Origin: an uncultured Succinivibrionaceae bacterium
Lineage (GTDB): Bacteria > Pseudomonadota > Gammaproteobacteria > Enterobacterales > Succinivibrionaceae
NCBI GenBank assembly: GCA_944393045.1
Contig: CALXYT010000002.1
Location: 62,001 to 126,000 of the forward strand
Reading direction: 5' to 3'
Length of the DNA: 64,000 nt
The position numbers and the translations under genes were made by a program. The notes under the pieces are model-generated. The model was given only the letters and a program-made list of their open reading frames with translations. It was not told the origin of the DNA and made no database searches. Below, piece by piece: positions 47,638 through 58,400 of this stretch. The stretch's first letter is position 1. Every line of letters begins with the position of its first letter.

Positions 47638-50250
47638 ATGACCCAGAGCAGTTCATCATTTCTACCTCCTGAAAAAATTACTGTCGAGAACGGTAGAATT
47701 GCCATAAATAACCAATTGCAATTCATGATTGATGAATTTAATCATGGCATCTCGGTTAATGATATTGTAGTTGAGCGCACTGAATTTATCGATACGCTAC
47801 TAACTCGTTTATGGCAAGAATTAGGTTTTACTAATTTTTCGAATCTTGCTCTAGTTGCAGTTGGGGGCTATGGCCGAGGAGACCTACAGCCCCATTCTGA
47901 TATCGATATACTATTTGTAAACGATGGTCCTTTAGATGAAAAAATTTCTAAAAGTATCTCAGAATTTACTACTTTAGTATGGGATCTGCGCTTAGATATA
48001 GGTCAGTCAGTACGTACCTTAGATGAGTGCATTAGTGAAGGACTAAAAGATGTAACTATTGCTACTAATCTTTTAGAATCACGCATCATTGCAGGTAATG
48101 CCCAAACCTTTAGTAAATTAGCTAAGAAAGTTCACTCTGAAGATTTTTGGCCTTGCGAATTATTCTATCAAGCCAAAGCTCAAGAACAATTTGAACGCCA
48201 CCACTCTTATAAAGATACAGGTTTTATGCTTGAACCTGATATTAAAAATAATCCTGGTGGTTTAAGAGATATTCAAACTATCTTGTGGATTGCCAATAAA
48301 AAACTTGGTATTACTACCTTAAAAGATATGCTTACGCATAACTTACTCACTAAACTTGAATATGTAGAACTTCAAGAGTGTCAAGATTTTTTATGGCGTA
48401 TTCGTTTTGCTTTACATATATCAATAAATAAACCTGATAATAGATTAACTTTTGACAGACAGCTAAAAGTTGCTAATTTATTAGGATACCAGGGAGAAGG
48501 TAATACTCCTGTGGAAACTCTTATGCGTAGATTCTTTCAAACTATGCACAGAGTTTGCGAATTAAATGAAATTGTAATGCAATTACTTGAGGAGCGTATT
48601 TTTCCTCAAAAAATAAAAAAAGGGGAATTTTATAATCAGTACTTTATTGTTAGAGGTTCATTAATTGATGTTTTTGATCGTGATATTTTTATTAAACGAC
48701 CTCAAACAATACTAGAACTCTTTTTAATTTTAACTAACGAACCTCAATTAACTGGCATCTACGTTGAATGTATTAGAAGACTGCGTAATGCTCGACGCTC
48801 CATAAATTATTACCTTGATGAAAAACCTGAATGCCGTGAGATTTTCAAGCAAATAATTAAAAAGCCACGTGCTCTTATCGTAGCTCTTCCTTTAATGCAT
48901 AAGCACCATATAATTGCGCTTTATATGCCTCATTGGCAAGAAATCTTAGGTCTTATGCAATTTGATATGTTCCATACATATACTGTTGATGAACATACCA
49001 TGAGAGTCTTAAAAAATATCAATGACTTTTCACAAAGAAAAAATCCTAAGTTTTCTTTATTTAGACAAGTTTACTCGCAAATTGAGAAGCCTGAATTACT
49101 CTTTATTGCTGCAATATTTCATGATATTGCTAAAGGTAGAAACGGCCATCACGCAGAACTAGGCGCCCCTGATGCTTTATATTTTTGCCAGCTACATGAC
49201 TACAACCGCTTTGAAAGTCGTTTAGTAGCCTCTATTGTGCGCAATCACCTCTATATGTCAATGATTGCCCAAAGACGTGATATTTCTGATCCTGAGGTTG
49301 TTAATGAATTTGCGAAAAAAGTTGGTGATGAAACATTCTTAAACTACCTTTACTGTTTAACTGTTGCCGATATATGTGCAACAAATGATAAAGAATGGAA
49401 CGATTATAAAGATTCACTTTTTAGAACCTTATATTTTTCAGCAAGAAATGCCTTAAGAAGGGGGCTTGAAAATCCACCTGACTTAAGATTGCACGTGCGC
49501 GAAAACCAGCAACGAGCATTAGAAATACTTATGCATTTGGGTATTAGCCCAATTCAGATTTTTAAGCTTTGGGGAACATTTAAGCTAGAATATTTCATTC
49601 GGTATAACGCAGAGCAAATAGCTTGGCATACCCAGAATATCATAAGTCATCTTGAGTCAGATAAACCATTAATTTTATTTGGTCAGAATCAATCATCACA
49701 TGGAACAGAGTTATTTATCTATGCTAAAGATGTCCCTAGTCTTTTTGCTAAAGTAACAGGTATACTTGGCGATAAAAACTTTAATGTTCTTGCATCATTG
49801 ATTTCTAATACCAATAACGGATATGCGTTAGATACTTTTGCTTTTCTTGATAAAAATGGCGTAGAAATTACTTTTGAGCGTCTTGGTACTCTACGTAAAG
49901 CCATTACTAAAGCTTTACAATCAGAGACCTATGACCCACCAAAATCCAAACCTTTACCTATAAAGTTAAAACAATTTAAGCATCCAACCATAGTTACCTT
50001 CTTACTTGATAAGGATAAAAAAGGAACTTCTATAGAGATTTCCACCTTAGATGTTCCAGGTCTTTTAGGTAAGATTGGTAATGTTTTTCAGGCACATGAT
50101 CTTGTTGTACATGCTGCTAAAATAACTACTACAGGCGAGCGAGCAGATGACTTCTTTTTGCTCACTCAATCCTCTGGTTCCCTTTTATCAGAAGAAAATA
50201 AAGAACAACTTCGTCAAGATCTAATTCTAGCTCTTGATGAAAATTCCTAA
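47638..50250 (+). CDS. glnD: Bifunctional uridylyltransferase / uridylyl-removing enzyme
   Basis: GlnD senses glutamine and adds or removes UMP on PII proteins, setting nitrogen regulation. The 870 residues have the nucleotidyltransferase [22 protein letters not shown] (about 78-99), the HD hydrolase [19 protein letters not shown] (about 495-513), and two C-terminal ACT domains (about 690-760 and 795-865) that bind glutamine. It starts 3 bases after the map stop. With RpoN in the same window, a sigma-54/NtrC-type nitrogen circuit is plausible, but ntrBC and glnB are not here. Confidence 0.98.
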   Translation: MTQSSSSFLPPEKITVENGRIAINNQLQFMIDEFNHGISVNDIVVERTEFIDTLLTRLWQELGFTNFSNLALVAVGGYGRGDLQPHSDIDILFVNDGPLDEKISKSISEFTTLVWDLRLDIGQSVRTLDECISEGLKDVTIATNLLESRIIAGNAQTFSKLAKKVHSEDFWPCELFYQAKAQEQFERHHSYKDTGFMLEPDIKNNPGGLRDIQTILWIANKKLGITTLKDMLTHNLLTKLEYVELQECQDFLWRIRFALHISINKPDNRLTFDRQLKVANLLGYQGEGNTPVETLMRRFFQTMHRVCELNEIVMQLLEERIFPQKIKKGEFYNQYFIVRGSLIDVFDRDIFIKRPQTILELFLILTNEPQLTGIYVECIRRLRNARRSINYYLDEKPECREIFKQIIKKPRALIVALPLMHKHHIIALYMPHWQEILGLMQFDMFHTYTVDEHTMRVLKNINDFSQRKNPKFSLFRQVYSQIEKPELLFIAAIFHDIAKGRNGHHAELGAPDALYFCQLHDYNRFESRLVASIVRNHLYMSMIAQRRDISDPEVVNEFAKKVGDETFLNYLYCLTVADICATNDKEWNDYKDSLFRTLYFSARNALRRGLENPPDLRLHVRENQQRALEILMHLGISPIQIFKLWGTFKLEYFIRYNAEQIAWHTQNIISHLESDKPLILFGQNQSSHGTELFIYAKDVPSLFAKVTGILGDKNFNVLASLISNTNNGYALDTFAFLDKNGVEITFERLGTLRKAITKALQSETYDPPKSKPLPIKLKQFKHPTIVTFLLDKDKKGTSIEISTLDVPGLLGKIGNVFQAHDLVVHAAKITTTGERADDFFLLTQSSGSLLSEENKEQLRQDLILALDENS

Positions 50251-50273
50251 CAACTATAACAATTGGAGAGTAC

Positions 50274-51116
50274 ATGTTAGAACAACTTCAAAATATTATA
50301 AACGATGCTTACGAACGTATCGCATCTATCACTCCTAACACTGTTGATGCTGTTACTAAGGAGGCTATCTTACGTACTGTTGAAATGCTTGATAACGGTA
50401 CTATTCGTGTAGCTGAAAAAATTAACAATGACTGGGTTGTTAATCAGTGGGTAAAAAAAGCAGTACTACTATACTTCCGTATAAATGAAAATGCCGTAAT
50501 TGAAATGCCTGGCAACTGCTATTACGATAAAGTACCTTTAAAATTTGCTGATTATACTGCTGACCGCTTTAAAGCTGAGGGCATTAGAGCAGTTCCTGGT
50601 AGTATTGTGCGTAAAGGTGCCTATATTTCTAAAGATGTAGTATTAATGCCTTCATTTGTAAATATTGGTGGCTACGTTGGTGAAGGTACCATGGTAGACT
50701 CTTGGGTAACAGTTGGTTCTTGTGCTCAGGTAGGTAAACATGTTCACCTTTCAGGTGGTGTAGGTATTGGTGGCGTTCTTGAACCACTACAGGCAAATCC
50801 AACTATCATTGAAGATAACTGCTTTATCGGAGCTCGTTCTGAAATCGTAGAAGGCGTTATTGTTGGTGAAGGTTCTGTTATTTCTATGGGGGTATTCATT
50901 AGTAAATCTACTCGTATTTACGATAGAACTACTGGTGAAATCTATATGGGGCGTGTACCACCAGGGTCAGTAGTAGTATCAGGTAGCTTACCTTCAAAGA
51001 CTGGTAACTGTAACCTTTATGCTGCTATTATTGTTAAGCATGTTGATGCTAAGACTCTTGGCAAAACAGGTTGCAATGAACTTTTAAGAACTATTGAAGA
51101 AGAAATGAGAAGTTAA
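50274..51116 (+). CDS. dapD: 2,3,4,5-tetrahydropyridine-2,6-dicarboxylate N-succinyltransferase
   Basis: DapD adds succinyl to tetrahydrodipicolinate in lysine and meso-diaminopimelate synthesis. The 280 residues (E. coli 274) have an N-terminal helical domain, a left-handed beta-helix ([50 protein letters not shown]), and a C-terminal domain ([23 protein letters not shown]). It is the last gene of the conserved block; the T6SS locus begins after it. Confidence 0.98.
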   Translation: MLEQLQNIINDAYERIASITPNTVDAVTKEAILRTVEMLDNGTIRVAEKINNDWVVNQWVKKAVLLYFRINENAVIEMPGNCYYDKVPLKFADYTADRFKAEGIRAVPGSIVRKGAYISKDVVLMPSFVNIGGYVGEGTMVDSWVTVGSCAQVGKHVHLSGGVGIGGVLEPLQANPTIIEDNCFIGARSEIVEGVIVGEGSVISMGVFISKSTRIYDRTTGEIYMGRVPPGSVVVSGSLPSKTGNCNLYAAIIVKHVDAKTLGKTGCNELLRTIEEEMRS

Positions 51117-51631
51117 TTTTCTCCTCTCCTATTGTTAAGGCAGGAAGAGGATTTTCCCCTTCCACCTTAATTACCCAGAATCCTTTACTTAAATTTACAC
51201 CTTCTATTTAACTGCTTTGTTTTTCGCCAACAAATGCATAGCTAAATTATACTTGCTGGCTCATAATTAAATTTAACCGAAAATCTTATAACAAATAAAA
51301 AGTCATCAAGATATCATAGCTTTATTATTTAAAATCTATTTTTTTAGATCAAAAAAACTTTGTTTTAATTGATATCAATCCCCCTACTTTTTCCCAGAAA
51401 AAATATACTTTTATGACATTACCAAATTTACAAATTAGATTTAGGTAACTTAAATCTTTCATTAAATATTAATTCGCTATTTTAGATAGCCTCTACAAAT
51501 AATAAAAAAATTCCACCTAGATCATAAAGTACAAAAAAAATTGCATTTAAGACAATTTCTACGTTACTTATTACGCTTAAAGTAGTTACTAAAGATATAG
51601 GGGTAATAATTCTGAGATAAGAGGCTTAGTT
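51117..51631. other. AT-rich spacer between dapD and vgrG
   Basis: This 515-base region joins the core cluster to the T6SS genes. An imperfect hairpin, GGAAGAGGA / TCCCCTTCC, near 51144-51165 may end the dapD transcript but has no T run. A 12-base palindrome ATTGATATCAAT lies at 51368-51379. The rest is very AT-rich with no reading frame, and should hold the vgrG promoter. No GG-N10-GC sigma-54 site was seen. Confidence 0.4.
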
Positions 51632-53701
51632 ATGGCATCAACATATACTACAGACAATAGAACAACGACGCTTACTGTCAATGGTAAGGGGCCTTTTATT
51701 GTCACTAAGGTTATCTTAAATGAAAAAATCAGTGGCTCATCTGAATTATTAGTCGATTTAGTTACTGATAAAACTTTCAGACCTGATGATTTAGGACAAG
51801 TTATTGAACTTAATCATATCTTAGTTAATAAAGAAAAAGTAACTATTTTCTTATTAGCAACTAATATTGCCTACCAAGGATATAGCGTTAATAAAGGATT
51901 AAACCACTATCAACTTACAGCAGCCGACCCATTATCTATCTTAAAATACGATATTGCCTATCGAGTATTTCAACAAAAAAATACTAAAGATATCATTACT
52001 GAAATTTTAACTACAGCCTCCTTAAATTCATACGTAACTTTTGATGTAACATCTAGTGGACAGATGCGTGATTTTTGTTTACAGCTTAATGAAAATAGTT
52101 ACGATTTTATCGCTCGCTTATGTGCTGAGGAAGGTTGGCATTTTCATTGTAAACGCTCAAATAAACTACAAATGGTAATTGCCGATTCTAATCAAGCATT
52201 TACCGATTATGCTAATAATATAGCTTTTATCAACCCTACTTCCGAAATTAGCGAGGTGCTACAAACATTTGAGCAATCACTAAATTTAGGTACAAGCTCC
52301 ATTGACTTAGCTGATTTTTCTTTTAAAAACGGGGAAAGATTTACTAATGAAGTTAAATCATCTATCTCACACCCTTTAAATCTTAAGCTAATGAGTTATG
52401 GCATAGGTACTAAAGATAAAGCACAGATAACTACACTTTCTAAAAATATCTTAGCCGGAATTGACACCCCAAAAGAAAGCTTTACCGGCACAAGTGAAAA
52501 CTTCAAATTACATACTGGCATGAAGTTTTCCTTAAAAAATCATCCAAATAGTGCATTTAACCAAACATATTTAATCACCTCTATCAAGCATACCCTATTA
52601 ACTAATGAATCAGGGCAAAATGATAAATATACTAATAGCTTTACCTGTATTGTGGCTAATAAGAATTTTATACCACCATATCTACCAAAGCCTACCTTTT
52701 CAGGTACGCTAACAGCTACTGTTACAGGCCCAAATGATAAGGAAATCTATACTGACGATAAAGGTAGAATCAAAGTACTCTTTCACTTTGATAGACTTAA
52801 TAAAGAAGATGAAAACTCCTCAATTTGGGTACCAGTAGGTCAGAATTTTACAGCTAATGGCTTTGGTTCACTCTTTTTGCCTCGCATAAGTTCCACAGTA
52901 GTTATTACCTTTTTAAATGGTGATATCGATAAACCAATCGTATTATCATCAATTTATACTGATAACCAAAAACTACCATTTGCCTCAAGCTCTCAATCAG
53001 GCTTTAAAACTCATACCACGCCAAATGGTAGTGATACAGCCTCAAATGAACTACGCTTTGATGATCAAAAAGACAACGAACAAATTTATATTCACGCCCA
53101 AAAAGATCTCATAACTGCTATCGAAAATGATGTAACTGAGTCTATTAAAGGCAATAAAACCATTACTATTGAAAAGAAATTAACGACCCAAACCAAAGAA
53201 GAGGTAGCTCATAGCACTGAAAAATCATATACCATTACCGCAAAAGAAAACTTATGCGTAACTACTGAGGCTGATTTTGCAGGCACCACTAAAGGCAAAC
53301 ATAATATTATCGTAACAGGTGCTCTATCTGAAAACACTGATGATAATTACGCCCTCAATGCTAAAAAAGATATTAGTATTGATGGCAATAATATAACTAT
53401 TACTGGTAAACAAAATATCAAACTAAAAGTTGGTAGTAGCTCAATTGAAATTGGCTCATCAGGTATTACTATAACCGCCTCCAAGATTACCATTAAAGGC
53501 AGTGCTACATGCATTGAAAGCAGTAAATTAGATGCTAAAGGCTCAGCTGGAGTTTCTATTGCAGGTGCAAATATTGATATTAAAGCCAATGCTAAAGCTC
53601 AATTATCAGGTTTAATGACCGAGGTAAACGCTCAAACTATGGCAACAGTAAGTGGGTCAGCCATGCTTACTCTTAAAGGTGGCTTAACAAGGATAAATTA
53701 G
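51632..53701 (+). CDS. vgrG: T6SS spike protein VgrG (TssI)
   Basis: VgrG trimers cap the Hcp tube and carry effectors through the target envelope. The 689 residues show the gp27-like base with FCLQLNENSYDFIARLCAEEG near 150, the gp5 OB fold with DDKGRIKVLFHFDR and IWVPVGQNFTANGFG (about 380-415), and a C-terminal beta-helix (about 480-689) of short repeats rich in T, I, G and S. There is no C-terminal effector extension, so cargo must bind non-covalently or via the downstream proteins. AGAGG precedes the ATG by 8 bases. The next gene starts one base after its stop. Confidence 0.97.
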   Translation: MASTYTTDNRTTTLTVNGKGPFIVTKVILNEKISGSSELLVDLVTDKTFRPDDLGQVIELNHILVNKEKVTIFLLATNIAYQGYSVNKGLNHYQLTAADPLSILKYDIAYRVFQQKNTKDIITEILTTASLNSYVTFDVTSSGQMRDFCLQLNENSYDFIARLCAEEGWHFHCKRSNKLQMVIADSNQAFTDYANNIAFINPTSEISEVLQTFEQSLNLGTSSIDLADFSFKNGERFTNEVKSSISHPLNLKLMSYGIGTKDKAQITTLSKNILAGIDTPKESFTGTSENFKLHTGMKFSLKNHPNSAFNQTYLITSIKHTLLTNESGQNDKYTNSFTCIVANKNFIPPYLPKPTFSGTLTATVTGPNDKEIYTDDKGRIKVLFHFDRLNKEDENSSIWVPVGQNFTANGFGSLFLPRISSTVVITFLNGDIDKPIVLSSIYTDNQKLPFASSSQSGFKTHTTPNGSDTASNELRFDDQKDNEQIYIHAQKDLITAIENDVTESIKGNKTITIEKKLTTQTKEEVAHSTEKSYTITAKENLCVTTEADFAGTTKGKHNIIVTGALSENTDDNYALNAKKDISIDGNNITITGKQNIKLKVGSSSIEIGSSGITITASKITIKGSATCIESSKLDAKGSAGVSIAGANIDIKANAKAQLSGLMTEVNAQTMATVSGSAMLTLKGGLTRIN

Positions 53702-53702
53702 T

Positions 53703-54275
53703 ATGAAATTAAAAAAAATCCCTGATGATAATATTGCTCGTATTTTAACGACATATGAGCCTTCTGATGAAATTTTGGCTCTAACTAATAATGACATGGC
53801 TCCCGATGAATTTTTACAAATAACCATCGATAATAAACTCTACTTAGATGCTATAAGCTTTTTAGCTCATGCCTTACCAATGCGTGAAAGTATTTACTGG
53901 GCTTACCTTACAACAAACTTTTTGGCAGCTAAATTCACCGATAAAGAGCTAGCAGTACTGAAAACAGTTAAAGATTGGTTTAGTAGCCCTGATGAAACAA
54001 CAAGACGCCAAAATGGTAAGCTTGCCGAGGATTTAAAACTTAAATCAGGTCCTGCCTGGCTTGCTGAGGCTGTATTTTGGAGTGGTGGGAGCATTTTACC
54101 TCCTGAAAGTCCTGCAACTGAAGCACCACCATTTCTATATGCCAAAGCTGTTATAGGGGCTATTAGTCTTAGTATTGCCCTAAATGAAGAAGATGAAAAA
54201 ACTCTTATTGCCAATTACATCCATTCCTTAAAAATTGGGTTTAACCTTGCCCAGGGTGGTAACGGAAACATTTAA
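53703..54275 (+). CDS. Uncharacterised T6SS protein between VgrG and PAAR
   Basis: Not confidently recognised. The 190 residues lack a signal peptide and membrane helices. They look helical, with an N-terminal acidic half (ILTTYEPSDEILALTNNDMAPDEFLQ) and a middle segment AKFTDKELAVLKTVKDW. A characteristic WLAEAVFWSGGSILPPESP sits at about 117-135, followed by a helical tail. The W/GGS..PP pattern recalls the DUF6931-like proteins found next to VgrG and PAAR, but this is from memory. It starts one base after vgrG and lies 11 bases before PAAR, so it is probably produced with them, perhaps as an effector-loading adaptor. An effector role cannot be excluded. Confidence 0.75.
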   Translation: MKLKKIPDDNIARILTTYEPSDEILALTNNDMAPDEFLQITIDNKLYLDAISFLAHALPMRESIYWAYLTTNFLAAKFTDKELAVLKTVKDWFSSPDETTRRQNGKLAEDLKLKSGPAWLAEAVFWSGGSILPPESPATEAPPFLYAKAVIGAISLSIALNEEDEKTLIANYIHSLKIGFNLAQGGNGNI

Positions 54276-54286
54276 GGAGATATAAT

Positions 54287-54589
54287 ATGCCATTTCCAGC
54301 AGCAAGGGCAACTGATATGCATGTATGCCCCATGCAAACTCCTGCAGTAGTACCTATTCCTCATGTAGGAGGTCCTATATTACCAGGTCCTGCCTCAACA
54401 GTACTAATTGGTAACTTACCTGCAGCAGTACTAGGACAAACCTGCGTTTGTATAGGACCTCCTGATGTTATTGTAAAAGGAAGCAGCACTGTACTAATTT
54501 GCAATATGCCAGCAGCCCGTATGGGTGATACCACAGCACATGGTGGCACTGTTATTATGGGAATGCCTACTGTTTTAATTGGTGGGTAA
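54287..54589 (+). CDS. PAAR-domain spike tip protein
   Basis: PAAR proteins sharpen the VgrG spike and can attach effectors. The 100 residues are essentially a bare PAAR domain. PAARATDMHVCP and IPHVGGPILPG start it, repeated beta-hairpins STVLIGNLPAAVLGQ and STVLICNMPAARMGD follow, and a closing HGGTVIMGMPTVLIGG ends it. Histidines near 12, 26 and 85 and a nearby cysteine suit the zinc site. No C-terminal toxin extension is present. A GGAG ribosome site precedes the ATG. Confidence 0.96.
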   Translation: MPFPAARATDMHVCPMQTPAVVPIPHVGGPILPGPASTVLIGNLPAAVLGQTCVCIGPPDVIVKGSSTVLICNMPAARMGDTTAHGGTVIMGMPTVLIGG

Positions 54590-54623
54590 TCTTTTAAAGT
54601 AACTTAGTGTTCTATTAAGGATT

Positions 54624-54654
54624 AAGGTTTATTAAGCTAATAAACCTTATTTTA
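54624..54654. terminator. Terminator between convergent T6SS transcripts
   Basis: A perfect 11-bp stem, AAGGTTTATTA / TAATAAACCTT, with loop AGC is followed by ATTTT on plus. It lies between the PAAR stop and the end of the minus-strand operon, so it can end both. Confidence 0.7.
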
Positions 54655-54663
54655 AGTAACTTA

Positions 54664-54825
54664 CTATAAAACCGAAATAGCAGTTAAAGGATGTTTTAAC
54701 GCATTCTCAGCTAGTTTTTCATTATCAGAAAAGCCTTCAATAGCAGTGCCAATTTTTAAAATTGTTTTTCTGCCAACTCCTTGAAGAGTACTTAATGCAA
54801 TAATCTGTCTTTTAGTTAGTGCCAT
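54664..54825 (-). CDS. Small helix-hairpin-helix protein, or DprA-like N-terminal remnant
   Basis: A 53-residue frame with its own ATG at 54825 and AGAGG 9 bases upstream. It starts MALTKRQIIALSTLQGVGRK and continues TILKIGTAIEGF; LQGVGRKTILKI is a helix-hairpin-helix pattern. It resembles the N-terminal domain of DprA-type DNA-processing proteins, but the following Rossmann domain is absent because a TAG ends it. It lies 18 bases after the kinase gene, at the end of the T6SS operon. It may be an intact small protein or a truncated remnant. Confidence 0.45.
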   Translation of the reverse strand: MALTKRQIIALSTLQGVGRKTILKIGTAIEGFSDNEKLAENALKHPLTAISVL

Positions 54826-54843
54826 ATATAAAAACCTCTAATC

Positions 54844-55470
54844 TTAGTAAAAATCTGACTTTACCATTTTCTTTGCTAAAATTTCTTGCACATTATGAAG
54901 TTCTTTAGCTATATCGCTATATCCTTGAGCTAAAACCATATTAAGGTAATAATATAAAGCTTGCCAATCTACTATTGGCAAAGCAGTTTTTGGCATACCT
55001 GCATTACTCATAGGAGTAAGCTGATATGACTCTAAAGAGGCATACAAAGTACCAATAGGCAAAGATGCCCCAAAATCTATTAACATAACCTTATTACTAG
55101 GTGAAATTAAGATATTAGAAGGCTTTATATCACCATGGATATAGCCACAATGATGGCAGTAATCTAATAAAGTAATTACCTTTTGAAAAATCTCTGGTAA
55201 TAACTTATAGTCATTATCCGAAAAACTTAATAACGTTCGAACATTAGGGTAATAAACAAGCTCTAACAGTAAATTTTCTTTGACAAAGTTACTAACCTTG
55301 CATATCCCATCTGATGCACAACTTTGCAATGCTCGATACTCACGCTCAAGATTAATGAGCTTATCCTTTTTTATTACTACTAAATTTTTAGTATCATTTC
55401 TTTTGGCTAAAAACACTCTTCCTGATAAGGAGAGTGGTTTTAGCAAAGTATAACCCTTTATTACTTCCAT
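54844..55470 (-). CDS. T6SS-associated serine/threonine protein kinase
   Basis: A compact kinase of 208 residues from the ATG at 55470 (a GTG at 55479 is possible). The nucleotide-binding lysine is in LVVIKKDKL, the alpha-C glutamate is in LEREYRAL, the catalytic loop is IHGDIKPSNILI (HGD instead of HRD, about 115-126), and DFG is in LIDFGASLP. The usual glycine-rich loop and APE segment are hard to see, and there is no membrane helix or sensor domain as in PpkA. It overlaps the tssM stop by 10 bases. With the FHA protein upstream it suggests threonine-phosphorylation control of assembly. A PppA-type phosphatase gene was not seen. Confidence 0.85.
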   Translation of the reverse strand: MEVIKGYTLLKPLSLSGRVFLAKRNDTKNLVVIKKDKLINLEREYRALQSCASDGICKVSNFVKENLLLELVYYPNVRTLLSFSDNDYKLLPEIFQKVITLLDYCHHCGYIHGDIKPSNILISPSNKVMLIDFGASLPIGTLYASLESYQLTPMSNAGMPKTALPIVDWQALYYYLNMVLAQGYSDIAKELHNVQEILAKKMVKSDFY

Positions 55471-58400
55471 GGTAAACACTGGAATTTTTGTAATAAATAA
55501 AGCTCTACATTCTGGTTATCTCCATCTTTAACCTTAACATCATAAACGATACTATAATCATCTATGCTATAAATCCAAGTATGAGCACCTGCATTTACCA
55601 CCTGCGCAAAACTAGAATTACTTTCATCTAATATTACTTTTAAAATTCCCCACTCTGATTTATAGCGTTTACCATAACTATAAGAATTAGCAGCAGCCAT
55701 AAAACTAAGGGTAATATCAGTATTATTAGCTGGCCATACTACCCCACAAGTTTGTCTTGGTCCCTGATTATAAGAGCAATGGGATAAACCGTCTTTATAT
55801 TCAAATAATTTTGCCTTACTTGATAATTTACGAGGTAATAACTCAAATCTTAAAGAAAGCTTATCTTGAATAAAGAAACCTGATTTAATAGCATCATTTA
55901 ACGCATAAAGCTCTAAGACAGCATATGGCACATCAATATAAAATAATGAATTTTCATTTACTTCATAATAGCCATCTTCATTCTTTAATACAAAATTACT
56001 TAAATATGTTTTATAAAAACCATCTAAATAACCATCTGGCTTAAAAAATTCCTCAAATGAGGCAATACTTGCCTCATTTGCAGTGTCTAAGGCAAATGGG
56101 AATTTATTATTAAAATGCGTATCGTAATAGCGTAAAACAGTGCTATTCCATCTTTCTCGCAAATAATTATTTAGCTCTATGGAGATATTAGAAGAGAAAC
56201 TATTTGATAATGAGGTCAGCACATTACTAAAAAATACTGGGGTATCATCATCAATAATCGCTAATAAATCAATATTAGAAACATCATTAAGTAAATTCTT
56301 TATTACGTAATTAAAGACATTCTTAGAACGAGTACCTACATTCTTATCAATCTGTCTGTAGATATTGCCAATAGTCTGAATATCTTTCATCATGGTGTTA
56401 TAAGGAACTGCTAACTCTTGACTATATTCTAAATCGCTATTAACACCAATAAAGTTATAATACCCCTCAAATTCAGAGGCAATTGCTAAGCCATTAAGAT
56501 AATTTTTTTGGATTGGTTTTAAGTCTTGAGAGGTTTCAGTTGAACTGTCTACCTTTAAAGTATCATAAACCTTAGTAAGATTAGTGTTTTCTACAAATAC
56601 TTTAATAAAAGTATCTAAGGCACCATTATGAGATGAATTGATTTTCTCAAAAGCATTTTTTGTTTCATCAAAACTTGCAAACCCTGCGATCTCTACGTTA
56701 TTGATTATATCAGTCCAATGGTCAATATAATCGTTATAGTATTTACGCTGCACTCTTAAAATTATGCTACGCACACTTTCATCTGATAAATCAATATTGG
56801 ATTTAATAAGCTTTAAGTTCTTGATAAAACGTTTAAGCTCTGGAGAACTTGGTGATAAATCTATACTTAAAAAACCTTCCCTTGTAAACATAAATGGAAT
56901 GAAATAGCCCTTATAGGAAGGTGGAAAGGAAAAAATTGAACTAAAATTTTTCCCAAATTTTGGCATAAAATCAACTTTATAACTATTACGTTTATCTAAC
57001 TTAACAAGTTCATAAAGCATATCATCAACCGATACTGCATCAAACTTATGTTTAATATTAGTTACTAACTCAGTATCTTCACTTAAAGTACTCTTATCAT
57101 AATTAGTAGCAAATAAATCATCAATTAACTTCTTTAAGGAAGTTTTACCATTACTATCAAAATAAATTTGAGCTAATACCTGCTTATCTATATATTCATA
57201 AAAATAATCTTTATCAAGAATTTTTTTATCAAAAAGCATCATATAGGCGCCTGCACCTGTATAAATGATGTCTTCATTCCCAGTGGTTTCAAGGCGATAA
57301 AGGCTATTTCTTAGCACAAGTTCAAGCTTGCGTAAAAATAACTGTTTTAGCTCATCTTGATAAAATTTTTTAAAAGCTTTTGGCATTGCCCATTGATCGT
57401 AAGAAACAATTTGGTAAAACTTAAACCTTTCATCTAACTCTAAAGATTTTTTACGTACCCTTTCTAGAACATAAACTAAATCATTTAAAGATGCATCATC
57501 AATAAAACTAATCTTAGTTACCTCTTTATGATACTGCTCAATAAAGTGCACCATCTCGTCTTTCGTTTCAACATAAGCGCGCCAGTTTTGATAATAATGA
57601 ACTGCTCCATAGCCAATTAAAGCTAATACCACTATTAGTTTTACACTATAGCTTATAATATGTAATAACTTCTTAGAGTAATTTACCCCGCTTAAATTGG
57701 CATAGTTATTAATGGTTTGGGCAAATAAGTTAGCCACAAAATAACGTTTTTTATCGTAGCTACTATCAGAGGTTTTAGCATCAGTTGCAAAATCAGCACG
57801 TGAGGCAATTAACTGTGATAGTAAATCAAATCTTGTGTCTTGTTGATTTGGTACTAAAAAATAAATACCAAAGAGCCAAACTGACTTTTTTAATTTATTT
57901 TCTTTGGTAAGCGAACGAATGTTATCTTCAAGTAAATTAAAAAAGAGCGCCATTTGATACGGAAAACTCAATACGCTACGAGCATCATGTTCAGGAATAT
58001 TCTTTAAAAAAAGCAAGGTGTTTTTACTAAAATACTCCACAAACTGCTTACACTTAGCCTCATAATCCTCAAAATCAAATTGTTTACGGTCTTTATGTTT
58101 AATAACAAAACCGAGAGGTTTTTCAGGTTTGGTGTCCGCAAAATATTTATAAAAAACTACAAAGTCCTTAATAGCATCAGCTTTAGTAAGTGCTAAAAAC
58201 ACTGGTACTTTTAATCCAACACTTCTATTAAATACTAAAATAGCATCTCTTACGCTATGGATAACTTTATCATGATAGAGCTTATCGCCTGTTTGCACAA
58301 AGCTGCATCCTAGAGTATAAATAAATCCATTACATGCCTGCTGACTGCGATACTTATTAAGAATGCGAATAAACTCTTGCCAAAGATCAGGATCTGCTCC

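Noticed and set aside
51368..51379. FNR box upstream of vgrG
   Set aside because: ATTGATATCAAT has the two half sites without the four-base spacer required for FNR.
51240..51631. Sigma-54 promoter for vgrG
   Set aside because: TTGCA occurs at about 51540, but no GG lies 10 bases before the GC.
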